From contig CAYWNA010000096.1 of the NCBI GenBank assembly GCA_964459305.1, positions 1 through 43,023 on the forward strand: 43,023 nt of DNA, given 5' to 3'. Within the stretch, counting starts at the first letter, position 1. Every line of letters starts with the position of its first letter. This document shows positions 1 to 8,800 of the stretch, piece after piece. The notes under the pieces were generated by a model. That model saw only the letters and a list, made by a program, of their open reading frames with translations. It was not told the DNA's origin and ran no database searches. The position numbers were made by a program, and so were the translations under genes. This stretch comes from CAYWNA01 sp964459305 (lineage in GTDB: Bacteria; Planctomycetota; Planctomycetia; Pirellulales; Pirellulaceae).

Positions 1-59
1 TTGCGGCCAACCGCCGGGTTACGGATCAGTCGCTCGCCGTAGTTGTTGTCCAGCGAGGA
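1..59 (-). mobile_element. IS66-family transposase, C-terminal fragment
   Basis: Read on the minus strand, this edge segment encodes SSLDNNYGERLIRNPAVGR. It matches the conserved IS66 transposase C-terminal signature (DNN..ER.lR....GRKN). The frame runs off the window. Upstream, towards higher coordinates, the homology stops at a REP-like palindrome at 66-103, so the transposase is either truncated here or interrupted by that element. Only about 19 residues are visible, so the family call rests on one motif. Confidence 0.55.
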
Positions 60-61
60 AG

Positions 62-187
62 AAAAGGGGTCGGGAGTCGTTTTCAGGAAAGACACCTGAC
101 CCCTGGTATGTAGTTCTTCTTCTCAGTTCGATTCTCACCACGCCGATCTCGCCGCGCCTGAGCCAGCAGAAGCAGTTAGGAATCCCG
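62..187 (-). repeat. Copy 1 of duplicated CPBP 3' end with REP-like palindrome
   Basis: This segment is about 90% identical to 277-402, at a constant offset of 215 bp. On the minus strand it still encodes the tail of a second CPBP gene copy, ending NYIPGVRCLS then stop; the intact gene ends NYIPRVRSLF. It includes an imperfect inverted repeat, GGGGTCGGGAGTC (66-78) against GACACCTGACCCC (91-103), with 11 of 13 positions pairing. The rest of the second gene copy is absent, so this is a relic of a tandem duplication or unequal exchange. Confidence 0.75.
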
Positions 188-276
188 ACGACCCTTTTTC
201 TTTCCCCTTCAGGGCCAGGCTGAAACGTCGTCGATTGCACATTGGCCCGACTCCAACGGTCCGTTACACTGAGGGG

Positions 277-402
277 AAAAGGGGTCGGGAGTCGTTTTCA
301 GAAAAGACTCCTGACCCGTGGTATGTAGTTCTTCTTCCCAGTTCGATTCTTTCCACGCCGATCTCGCCGCGTCTGAGCCAGCAGAAGCAGCAGGAATCCG
401 CC
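277..402 (-). repeat. Copy 2 of duplicated segment, overlapping the CPBP gene end
   Basis: This is the partner of 62-187. The inverted repeat GGGGTCGGGAGTC (281-293) against GACTCCTGACCCG (306-318) forms a hairpin, and the CPBP stop codon (298-300) lies inside it. Palindromes of this GGGTCAGGAGTC type look like REP elements. It may also act as a terminator, although no clear T-run follows on the minus strand. Confidence 0.7.
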
Positions 403-1368
403 GATCAACAACGCTTCGGCAACGGTGACGGCTAGTGAACCCTCCAGCCCGAACTTGCCGCCCGTCAGCCAGACCGGGGCTTTGTCGGTCGGCTGAAGTT
501 GGACGAGCCCCTCGATGTCGAGTCCACTGATCGGCAGACCGAGAAGGACACCTTGTGCGACGTTCCAACCGAAGTGCAAGGCGGTGGGAAACCACACGTT
601 CCTGCTGACCATGTATGCCAACGCCAAGATTACGCCGGCACCAAACATATTGAGGGGAATGATAAGCGATGTCCAAACATGCGGATTCAACGCGTGTGCC
701 AGCCAGAAAAAGATCGACGTGAAAAACACGCCGAAGACGGGCCGGCGAATGTCGAGCAGATTCTGGAGCAGATAACTGCGGAAAACCAACTCCTCGACGA
801 ACGCCATCAATACCAGCGTCGGAACAAGAAGCCCCGCTGGCACCGAAAACCCAAACCCCGACAAACGAAAACCGCCTGCCACGAACACGGCGCCGGCGGC
901 TGCCGCAATCGGCAGCAGTCCGGCCAAAAGGCCCACCGTCACCGAGGCACTGGGCCGCCGCTCCGGCCGCACGAACCCCATGGACGCAATGCTACGCTGG
1001 TCAAGGTACTTTCGACAGATGACCACCCATCCCAACAGCGTCAATGTCATAGGCACCGATGCCATCGCCATGAGGACAGGCATGTACTGGTTCATTTGCT
1101 CCTGGATCGAAACTGGATCACGAAGACTCTCCGGCCCCTGGAAAATCGCCACATAGACAACAAGTCCGATCCCCACAATCATGCTGACCACCACGTTGAC
1201 GACGACGAATCCAACGCCGAAGATCAAGAATCGCCATACCGTCCGCATGCGCCGCGAGGGGTCGAGAAAGATGGACGACTTGGCTACCAGTTCCGCTGGC
1301 ACGATGTCGGGGTCTGCTGGGCGATCAGAGGCACACGGTTCGTGTCGCTCGTCGGGATTTGCGTTCAT
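298..1368 (-). CDS. CPBP family intramembrane metalloprotease
   Basis: A multi-pass membrane protein of the CAAX protease and bacteriocin-processing (CPBP, Abi) family. These are intramembrane metalloproteases with glutamate and histidine ligands. The family motifs are visible in order: EELVFRSYLL (motif 1, EExxxR), FWLAHALNPH (motif 2 with His) and ALHFGWNVAQG (motif 3, HxxxN). At least six hydrophobic segments flank them. The ATG at 1368 gives MNANPDERHEP; a GTG at 1398 overlaps the stop of the upstream PP2C gene by one base and would add ten residues. Neither start has a good ribosome binding site. The gene follows the phosphatase directly, so the two are probably co-transcribed. The last ten residues are encoded by the REP-like repeat. 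The substrate is unknown. Confidence 0.85.
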   Translation of the reverse strand: MNANPDERHEPCASDRPADPDIVPAELVAKSSIFLDPSRRMRTVWRFLIFGVGFVVVNVVVSMIVGIGLVVYVAIFQGPESLRDPVSIQEQMNQYMPVLMAMASVPMTLTLLGWVVICRKYLDQRSIASMGFVRPERRPSASVTVGLLAGLLPIAAAAGAVFVAGGFRLSGFGFSVPAGLLVPTLVLMAFVEELVFRSYLLQNLLDIRRPVFGVFFTSIFFWLAHALNPHVWTSLIIPLNMFGAGVILALAYMVSRNVWFPTALHFGWNVAQGVLLGLPISGLDIEGLVQLQPTDKAPVWLTGGKFGLEGSLAVTVAEALLIGGFLLLLLAQTRRDRRGKNRTGKKNYIPRVRSLF

Positions 1369-1397
1369 TGGCCGAGGGCAGAGCAGTTGACATGGCA

Positions 1398-2723
1398 CTA
1401 GGAACGTTGGCCACTAGATATCGAGGGCACATCGCCGGCCTGTCGCCTCTGCTGGTTACGCAGTTCTTCCATCATGAAGCTGATTGCTTTTGCGTAGTTG
1501 CGAACCGCTTCTGGGAAATCCTTTGATCCGGCTGCGTCGACTGCACAGCGTTTGTAGTTGTCGAACCGGTTCCATCGAACTTCCCACCCAGACTCCTCGG
1601 CGGCCTCGCGCAACTCCTCCAGGATTGACGATAACGTGGTCACCAACTCATCGCCGGGCTTGCAGATCGCGTGCGCGTGGGGCCCTTTTCCAAGTCGATG
1701 GTCCTCGCCAACCGTTGGGCCTGCCTTCCGGCCCCGGCGAAATAGAAGCACGATCCAGACGATGATTGACACGACGCCGGCGATTACCGAGACGATGGCT
1801 GGAACCGGTTGGTCGGCAAACCATAAGACGAGCCCCAGAAAGAAGCAGACAGCGGTCACTACCCATGCCGCCGGACCGCCTGCGGGCTGAGTGCGCTCAC
1901 CAGTTGATGGCATCGCCCTGTCGGCTGCTGCAACCGCCGTCATGCCACTGTCGACGATCTTGGCAATGATTAGCGTGATGTTGTCAGGGCCGCCGCGGAG
2001 ATTGGCTAGGTCCACAAGCATCTTCGCGGCTTCTTCGGGCGGCAGATAAGCCAAAACTTCGGCAAGCTCTTGATCCTCGACCTGCCCCGTCAGACCATCG
2101 CTGCACAGCAAGAATGTGTCCCCGACCTCCAGTGGAAACGGTCCCTCCAAGTCAACGTCGACGCTCGAGTTGGGCCCCAGCGAACGCGTGATGACGTTTT
2201 TGGGAACCGATTTCGCCAAATCCGAGTCCTCCGGCAGTCGGCCCAGGGATCGTAGTTCCCACTGAAGGCTGTGATCGAAGGTCAACTGGTCGAGACGGTC
2301 GCCTCGCAGGCGGTAGACCCGACTGTCCCCAACATGGCCGGCTATTGCACCATCCGGAAGCAGCACCAAGACGCTGGCGGTGGTGCCCATCGAATGAAAA
2401 TCAGGATTCGCCTGGCCTCGGCGATAGATCTCGCTGTTGGCCTCAATGATAGCCCGCCGGAGGGATTCAGACGGGGAAAGATCGCGGTAGTGGTGGTAAA
2501 GATGCGGAATATTATCGACAGCCAATTTGCTGGCTAGCTCACCCGCAGCGTGCGCTCCCATGCCGTCGGCGACTATGAACAGGTGACCGTGCTGGCACCA
2601 GGACTGCTCGTCCTCGGCAAGTACCACGGCATGCGCGTCCTGATTGTTGGCTCGCCGCATACCGATATCGGTGCGAGCGGCGTGTTGCAGGCACTCGGCA
2701 AAAGTTCGACTGGAGGTTTCCAT
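1398..2723 (-). CDS. PP2C-family serine/threonine phosphatase with membrane-anchored C-terminus
   Basis: A metal-dependent PPM/PP2C phosphatase that would reverse Ser/Thr phosphorylation by Hanks-type kinases. Residues 10-255 form the catalytic domain: RTDIGMRRANNQDA (metal-binding Asp), FIVADGMGAHAAGE (DGMGG-like), SMGTTASVLVL, AGHVGDSRVYRLR, LLCSDGLTGQV and GGPDNITLI (last metal Asp). Two hydrophobic segments follow at about 285-303 and 306-328. A hydrophilic C-terminal region of about 110 residues comes after them. The catalytic domain therefore lies in the cytoplasm, anchored from its C-terminal side. The gene is about 180 residues longer than a minimal PP2C such as PrpC/Stp. No kinase gene is adjacent. 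Confidence 0.9.
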   Translation of the reverse strand: METSSRTFAECLQHAARTDIGMRRANNQDAHAVVLAEDEQSWCQHGHLFIVADGMGAHAAGELASKLAVDNIPHLYHHYRDLSPSESLRRAIIEANSEIYRRGQANPDFHSMGTTASVLVLLPDGAIAGHVGDSRVYRLRGDRLDQLTFDHSLQWELRSLGRLPEDSDLAKSVPKNVITRSLGPNSSVDVDLEGPFPLEVGDTFLLCSDGLTGQVEDQELAEVLAYLPPEEAAKMLVDLANLRGGPDNITLIIAKIVDSGMTAVAAADRAMPSTGERTQPAGGPAAWVVTAVCFFLGLVLWFADQPVPAIVSVIAGVVSIIVWIVLLFRRGRKAGPTVGEDHRLGKGPHAHAICKPGDELVTTLSSILEELREAAEESGWEVRWNRFDNYKRCAVDAAGSKDFPEAVRNYAKAISFMMEELRNQQRRQAGDVPSISSGQRS

Positions 2724-2991
2724 GTTCTGTTGTCTTGCCTTAGCGGAATCCCTCCGCCAACCGCCCTGTTCTATGTCGATAAAACGGGGGAGGCGGCTTC
2801 CTCAGACCCTACGCGTCTATTCTAACGAGCCAAAAAGCTGAATGGGACCGGCAAAACGCAATATCTGCCAAGTTCTTGAACGAATTCGGTCTGGCTGCAT
2901 CCGCCAGCCAACACTATACTTCGTCACGCTCGTCTTCGAAGCGCGACATGATCATGTTTTTGCGCTAAACTCCTAATCACTTCAGGTCCCA
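2724..2991. other. Divergent intergenic region between PP2C and PEGA lipoprotein genes
   Basis: A 268-bp spacer between two divergent genes, so it should hold both promoters. I see a TATAGT hexamer on the minus strand (around 2919-2924) but no convincing -35 partner. No coding region or strong hairpin is visible. Confidence 0.4.
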
Positions 2992-3546
2992 GTGTCACGA
3001 TTGCGCGTTTCAAATAGAACGTTCCGGCGCACGTCTCTCAGACTCTTGTCTGCGTCGCTGGTGCTTGTCATCTGTCTCCCTGGATGCGTGCGTCGACGGA
3101 TGACGATTCGCAGTAATCCGCCAGGTGCCTTGGTTTTTGTCGATGATACCGAGATCGGTAGGACGCCTGTTTCGACCGGTTTCACCTACTACGGCGCTCG
3201 CAAAATCCAGTTGATCAAGGACGGTTACGAAACACTGACAGTCAAGCAGCCCTTCCCGCCTCCTTGGTACGAGATTCCTCCCCTAGACTTCGTCAGCGAG
3301 AACCTATGGCCTTTTGAAACACGAAACGAACATCTGGTGAATTTCCAGCTTCAGCCCCAGCAGATTGTACAGAACGATAGGCTGCTTGAAAGGGCAGAAG
3401 ACCTACGCACACGAGCTCGTTACGGGTATGCGGTTCCTTTGCCCAACGCGACGACGACGCCCCAGCCCGTCGCGCCATTGCAACCGCCATCGGCGACTGC
3501 GCCGCCTTATTCTCCTGGCCCATTGGCGCCCCATGCAACTAACTAG
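2992..3546 (+). CDS. PEGA domain lipoprotein
   Basis: A 184-residue secreted lipoprotein. The N-terminus has a basic stretch, then a hydrophobic core ending LVICLPGC, a lipobox with Cys at about residue 32. A PEGA domain follows: MTIRSNPPGALVFVDD, then IGRTPVSTGFTYYGARKIQL and KDGYETLTVKQPF. PEGA domains are short surface or periplasmic beta modules. The C-terminal 50 residues are Pro/Ala/Thr-rich and probably disordered. The start is GTG at 2992. A 21-bp gap separates it from rfbA, so the two may be co-transcribed. Function is unknown; Pirellulales genomes contain many small PEGA lipoproteins. Confidence 0.75.
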   Translation: MSRLRVSNRTFRRTSLRLLSASLVLVICLPGCVRRRMTIRSNPPGALVFVDDTEIGRTPVSTGFTYYGARKIQLIKDGYETLTVKQPFPPPWYEIPPLDFVSENLWPFETRNEHLVNFQLQPQQIVQNDRLLERAEDLRTRARYGYAVPLPNATTTPQPVAPLQPPSATAPPYSPGPLAPHATN

Positions 3547-3567
3547 ACTCGGTTCCGTGATTCACTG

Positions 3568-4497
3568 ATGACCAGGTATTTCCAGAAAGGCATCGTCTTG
3601 GCTGGCGGCGCGGGGAGTCGCTTGTACCCGGCCACTTGTGCGGTGAGCAAGCAGCTTCTGCCCGTGTATGACAAACCGCTTGTCTATTACCCGCTTTCGG
3701 TGCTAATGCTAGCCGGAATACGGGACATTCTACTGATCTCCACACCGCACGACCTGCCGTCCTTCGAGCGGCTATTGGGAGATGGGAGTTCGCTGGGGAT
3801 TTCAATTCGCTATGCCGAACAGCGGCGACCCGATGGGCTGGCTCAGGCATTTGTCCTAGGACGTGAGTTCGTTGGCAGGGATTATGTCGCTCTGGTGCTG
3901 GGCGACAATATTTTTTATGGGCAAGGATTCCGGCCGATGCTCGAACGAGCAGCAAGACGTTCCGTCGGAGCCACGATTTTCGCCTATGCCGTGAAGGATC
4001 CCCATCGCTACGGCGTGGTCGAATTGGACGGCAATGGAGAGATCGCGTCGCTGGAAGAAAAACCAGCCGCACCGAAATCGAATCTTGCCGTGACGGGCCT
4101 GTACTTCTACGACCCCACGGTGATCGATATCGCCGCCGAATTGCAGCCATCCGCACGAGGCGAATTGGAAATCACCGACGTGAATCGCGAGTACCTGCGG
4201 CGCGGCCGATTGCACATCGAGTGTTTCGGGCGTGGCTTTGCCTGGCTGGATACCGGGACACACGAATCGTTGATGCAGGCGGCCAGTTTCGTGGAGACTA
4301 TCGAATTGAGGCAGGGGCTGAAGATTGCCTGCCTGGAAGAAATTGCCTATCGAAAGGGGTACATTTCGGCCGACCAACTCGAGCGACTCGCAGAATCCTT
4401 GGATAACAACTATGGCCAGTATCTCAGAGAAATCTTGGCTGGCTCTGCCAAAACTCACCGCATCGACCGTCCCCGGACCATGGAAACCAGAGGCTAG
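3568..4497 (+). CDS. rfbA: Glucose-1-phosphate thymidylyltransferase
   Basis: Catalyses dTTP + glucose-1-phosphate to dTDP-glucose, the first step of dTDP-L-rhamnose and related sugar synthesis. The nucleotidyltransferase signature is near the N-terminus (GIVLAGGAGSRLYP, then SKQLLPVYDKP). The catalytic LVLGDNIFYG motif is at about residues 109-118. It continues with YGVVELDG, SLEEKP, LAVTGLYFYD, GELEITDVN and FGRGFAWLDTGTHESL, all typical of RmlA. At 309 residues it is slightly longer than the usual 290. No other rml genes are adjacent. The start is the ATG at 3568, with only a weak ribosome binding site. Confidence 0.93.
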   Translation: MTRYFQKGIVLAGGAGSRLYPATCAVSKQLLPVYDKPLVYYPLSVLMLAGIRDILLISTPHDLPSFERLLGDGSSLGISIRYAEQRRPDGLAQAFVLGREFVGRDYVALVLGDNIFYGQGFRPMLERAARRSVGATIFAYAVKDPHRYGVVELDGNGEIASLEEKPAAPKSNLAVTGLYFYDPTVIDIAAELQPSARGELEITDVNREYLRRGRLHIECFGRGFAWLDTGTHESLMQAASFVETIELRQGLKIACLEEIAYRKGYISADQLERLAESLDNNYGQYLREILAGSAKTHRIDRPRTMETRG

Positions 4498-4529
4498 CGA
4501 GTACCTCCTGGTGTTGTCGGAGCCACGGA

Positions 4530-4633
4530 CATGTTCGGCGTACATCGCATCGGCCGGGCAACATCGGGCGAGATCTCCCTGGATGTCAGCATGTTCGGCG
4601 CGGGGCGCGCATCTGGATCTTTCATGTTCGGCC
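4530..4633 (+). repeat. Three direct copies of CATGTTCGGC in an intergenic region
   Basis: The ten-mer CATGTTCGGC occurs at 4530-4539, 4590-4599 and 4623-4632, with start-to-start spacings of 60 and 33 bp. The copies lie between rfbA and the next lipoprotein gene. They could be binding sites or remains of a degenerate repeat; nothing else in the 199-bp gap looks coding. Confidence 0.4.
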
Positions 4634-4695
4634 AATTACCGTAGATAGGTGCAGAGACAGAATAGCACTTCGTTCACAATTCACAGGACACAGTC

Positions 4696-5460
4696 ATGTG
4701 CATCCGTTCATCTCATTGCTGGCGGGCGACTCTCGGCGGGTTTGCTGTGGCCTGCGTTCTTGCCGCGGGCTGCGATAGTTCCAGGCAAAAGGATTTCACG
4801 ATCGAAGAACAACTGGAGGGCTCGTGGAGACGGCAAGACGGTGGCCTCGAGATGGTATTTTGGACCATCGACGCACGGAGGGTTTTTCGGGTGTTCCGCG
4901 GGGTGACCATCTACGAAGGCGAATGGACGGTTGAGGGCAAGGATCTACTCATGGAGCCAGCAATTGCCAAGCTGGCCTCCGGCGAACACATGGACGTGAA
5001 GGATGTGCCGGGCGTGTCCCTCATTCCTTCATATCAAATCGTTTCCATTCAGCCCGACGCCCTGCATCTTCAAGTTGATCCAGAAGAAAAGGGGCCAACT
5101 GAAACCCTTCACAGAATTCGATATGAAGAGCAATTGGTCGGCGACTGGAGATCGCGGGACGGCAGATCTCGGATGAAACTCGGACAAATCGATACCAAGA
5201 AAAAATACGGCATCCTTGAGGAGGCCTACTGGTCGGAGATGTACCAAGGTGAATGGCGAATTGAGGGGAAAACGCTGCATTTGCAGCGTACGGTCGCCAA
5301 ACTGGCCAACAGCAAAGAAAAGAACGTGCGAGATATTGCCCCGCTTACGACGTATTGGGTCGTTTCCGTTCAGCCAGACGTTCTCCGACTAGATCCGGGC
5401 AACGGGCAGACCAAGACTTACGTCAAGGCGGCTACGACTCAGAACAAACTGAGCCCGTGA
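4696..5460 (+). CDS. Putative lipoprotein with an internal duplicated domain
   Basis: A 254-residue protein of unknown function. The signal peptide ends CVLAAGC, a clear lipobox, with Cys at about residue 27. The mature part consists of two homologous units of about 90 residues, at about 34-125 and 140-232. Both share EEQL.G.WR..DG, then YEGEWTVEG or YQGEWRIEG, then AKLA, and a closing VVSVQPDVLRL-like strand. The pattern resembles small beta-sandwich stress or lipocalin-like domains seen in planctomycete secreted proteins, but I cannot name a family. The 3' end overlaps the convergent FlgM-like gene by 29 bp. Confidence 0.7.
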   Translation: MCIRSSHCWRATLGGFAVACVLAAGCDSSRQKDFTIEEQLEGSWRRQDGGLEMVFWTIDARRVFRVFRGVTIYEGEWTVEGKDLLMEPAIAKLASGEHMDVKDVPGVSLIPSYQIVSIQPDALHLQVDPEEKGPTETLHRIRYEEQLVGDWRSRDGRSRMKLGQIDTKKKYGILEEAYWSEMYQGEWRIEGKTLHLQRTVAKLANSKEKNVRDIAPLTTYWVVSVQPDVLRLDPGNGQTKTYVKAATTQNKLSP

Positions 5461-5725
5461 TCTCTGCCAATATCGCTTCTGCCGTTTGCTCGGCAGCCTG
5501 ACGGGTCAGCAGATCGCCTTCGCGCAAACGCTGCTCGACGTCGTCAATGACCTCGGATCGAATCTCAGGAATCGAGCGCAGCCGGCTGATGAGCTCGGAA
5601 CCTTCCGCCGGTGTCTGTTGCGTCTGGGACGACGACGCACCCGACGGGCTGGCGTCGGACCCCTTTGAGGATCGCACCGACTTTCGACCTGCTGGCTGGC
5701 CTTCCCTGGAAGGGCCGATCCGCAT
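5432..5725 (-). CDS. FlgM-like small protein (candidate anti-sigma-28 factor)
   Basis: A 97-residue protein. Its N-terminal half is a Ser/Pro-rich, probably disordered segment. Its C-terminal half is helical: LISRLRSIPEIRSEVIDD, then a REGDLLT turn and AAEQTAEAILAE. This spacing (R..V..v.q.i..G....... .A..il) is that of FlgM, which binds the flagellar sigma factor FliA through its C-terminal helices. GGAG lies about 8 bp before the ATG at 5725, which favours this start over the upstream ATG at 5764. The gene stands divergent to the fliK-flgD-flgE unit, which fits a flagellar regulator. Similarity is by pattern only. Confidence 0.5.
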   Translation of the reverse strand: MRIGPSREGQPAGRKSVRSSKGSDASPSGASSSQTQQTPAEGSELISRLRSIPEIRSEVIDDVEQRLREGDLLTRQAAEQTAEAILAEITGSVCSES

Positions 5726-5801
5726 AATCCTACTCCCGAGCGGCAACGAGAGAAAAGTGTGCAAAATGGTTGCAAATACTCAATGTCAAATCACAATAGG
5801 G

Positions 5802-5829
5802 AAAACGGTATCCAAGTCAATACCGATGT
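5802..5829 (+). promoter_or_regulatory. Candidate FliA (sigma-28)-type promoter of the fliK-flgD-flgE unit
   Basis: AAAA (5802-5805), a 16-bp spacer and ACCGATGT (5822-5829), about 30 bp before the ATG at 5860. The sigma-28 consensus is TAAA-N15-GCCGATAA. A similar arrangement, TAAT-N16-ACCGATAT, precedes fliF. The match is imperfect. Confidence 0.35.
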
Positions 5830-5859
5830 CAGCGGAAATCACTTCGGCACTATTTCTTC

Positions 5860-8800
5860 ATGTCTGACTGGGGCGAAACAGACACTGACGTTCAAGGACG
5901 CGGCGTTCCCGGGGAACCGCAACCGGAAGATGCAGCGCGCGATGAGAACACGTCCGGGGGTGGACCGTCCCGGGGCCTCAGACGACTCTTCTGGCCAGCG
6001 GTTTCTGCATTCCTCATTGGCGTCATTATCAGCATAACAGCACGACTGGGCACCAAGAAGGAAGTCGAAGTGCCTCCGAAGGACCATGTTGTGCTAGGCG
6101 ATAAGAATCTTCGCGGGGGTGACTACCAGAGCGCGCTAAGCGATTATGCGGAGGCCATGGTCACCTATAATTTGCTGGTCGACGAGGCGGCGGAGGTCCC
6201 CGCGTCTTTGCGTCGTCGCATCGTGATATGCCAGGAATGGCTGAAGGCCGACGAGCAGCTTCGCGCAGGATACTATCAGGCCGCCCAGACTACCTACCAT
6301 TTGCTGGCCAATCGTCGCAAGTTGGTCGACGGGGCTTCCGAGGTGCCTGAATCTCTGAAGCATTGCGTCGCGCTGTGCGAATCCGGTCTCAAGGGTGACA
6401 AGCATCTCGGCGACGGCGACTATCAGGCCGCACTCGCCGACTATGAGGCAGCCAAGGACACATACGGTTCGCTTTGGGGCAAGACGACCAGTTTGCGTTG
6501 GGGCAAGGCGGCCAAAATCCCTGTGTCTCTGCAGTACCGCATCGCGATATGCGGATTGAGTCCAGATCGACAGGACGATGAGCCGTTGAACGCAGATGAG
6601 TACCGGGATAGCCTTGTCAACTACCATTTGCTGGCTGACGCGGCGACCGTGATACGTGTGTCCTTACCCTATCGCACTGCGATAGGCCAAGAGGGGCTGG
6701 ATCGACTAGCCGACGAACAGCTCCGTGAGGGTGACTATCAGGGCTGCCTGGCCACATGCCGATTGCTGCTTGACGCGGCGACCACGGACCCTGTGTCGCT
6801 GCAAAATCGCATCGCGCTATGCCGAAAAGGCATAAAAGGCGACGAACAGTCTCACTCAGGCGACTTTCAGGGCGCGTTGACCACATACCACTTGCTTCTC
6901 GACGACATGGACGAAGAGCCTCTGGCTCTGCAATACCGCATCGCCGTATGCCGGGAAGGTCTGAACCGACAATGCGACGAGCAGCTTCGCGCAGGCGAAT
7001 ATACGGCCGCCCTAGCCAACGCTCAGGCCGCCCGCGACATATACCAAGCGATGGTTGATGATGAAGCGAAAGTCCTGCCGTCTTTCGAGTACCGTATCGC
7101 ACTGTGTGAAATAGGGGTCAAAGGCGACCAACGGCTTCACGAGGGTGACTACCAAGCTGCCCTGGCCGCGTATCCATTGCTAGTCGATGACGAGGCCAAA
7201 GTACCACCGTCTTATCAGTATCGCAGAGCCCTGTGCTTGGAGGGTCTTGGGCGGTGGGATGAGTCGCTGGGAGCTTACCGGGAAATCGCGGCTGGCAGTA
7301 ATCTGCTTGCGGCGGCCGGCGCGCAAGTAGGGCAGGCCCGCGTGTGGACTCGCATGTGGACCGAGCGTCGGGTGACCGCCGATGCGGAAGCATCGCGGGC
7401 CGAGGAAGAAGCGTCGCTCGCAGAAGCGGAAGTATTGCTGGCCGAGGAAGCAGCGCCGCGGGTTGAAGCAAGAGCCTCACGGGCCGAAAGAGAAGCATCA
7501 GCGGCCGATGCCATAGCACTGCCGGTCGAGGCAAATGCATCGCGGGCTGAGGAAGAAGCATCGAAGGCGGAGTTGGAAGCGCCGCGAGATGAAGCCATGG
7601 CGTCGAGGGCTCGTGCCGACGCATTGCAGGCCGACGCCGGAGGGTTGCGGGCCCAAGTTGAACTTCACAAGGCCGAAGCCAAACAGTTGCGGACTGAAGC
7701 TGAGCAGTGGCGGGTCGGCGCCGAGGCGTGGCGTTCGAAGGCGAAAGCGTGGCGAACCGAAGCCGAAGTGATAAGGGCCCAGGCCAAAGCGCTACTGACT
7801 CAAGCCAAATCATTGCTCTGCCATCTCGTCCTGCGACCCGCACAGCCCGAACTGAGAAACCAGCGGGTCATGGGAGACGCCCAATACTTGCTGGGCCTGG
7901 TGCTTGCGTTGGAGGGATTCGAGTCCGTCCGACCGGAGGCGTTAGACGACACGGCGACCGCTCGGCCGCCGGTAGACTGGCTCCCGGAAAACGCGTTGGA
8001 TTTGATTCTGCCGATCGACAACGAGCCCCCGGCAGCGCCCGGGACGGAAGGACCGACCAACGGCATTACCGTCGCTGGCCTGGGGCAGGAAGTCGCGATA
8101 GATGAGGGAATCCGTGTCACAAATACCTCGTTTTCGCACGCGTTGGCCACGGTTTCTGTACAAGGAGAGGATGCTATTGCATTGATCGATCGTTTGGTCG
8201 GTGCGAGTGGACATGGCAGCCCTTCCTGGACCGAGCAAGCGCGACAACGGGTGGCCGGACGCACAGCGACGGTGATGACCGAAAACATGCCACTGGCCGT
8301 ATTGCTGGCGGGGCTCACCGAACGCTTCGGTCTGATATGGGAGATCAAAGACGAAACGCTGAGAATCTCGTCGGTGACTGAGTGCGAGGGCGGCGTCGCC
8401 GAGTTGGCGGACCATCGACTTCGTATGGCTTACAACGTTCTGAAATACGCGAGTCTGGAGAGCCCCAGCCATCGCTGGAACAGTCGGGCTCAGATTGAGC
8501 TCGGGAATCTGCAGGTGCGCGACGAGAAGCCGATCGCGGCCCTTCGCCATTACCGGCAAGCACACGATGGTTCCTCGTCGCTACTGAACATTGCGGCGTC
8601 GTACGATCTGGCACTGGCACTGCGCCAACACGGTGATTGGGAAGGTGCTCGGCGGTCGTTGCTCTTCGTGGCCGATGGTGTCCCAGGCCACAAATTGAGC
8701 CCGCTGGCCTTTTGCCAAATCGGGCGTACGCACCTGGAGGAGGGCGAGCCTCAAAAGGCGATTGCTCCGCTGCGGCATGCGGTTTCAGCCAACATCGACC

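Noticed and set aside
2900..2991. Minus-strand TATAGT as the promoter of the PP2C gene
   Set aside because: No matching -35 element at 16-18 bp; left as part of the divergent spacer.
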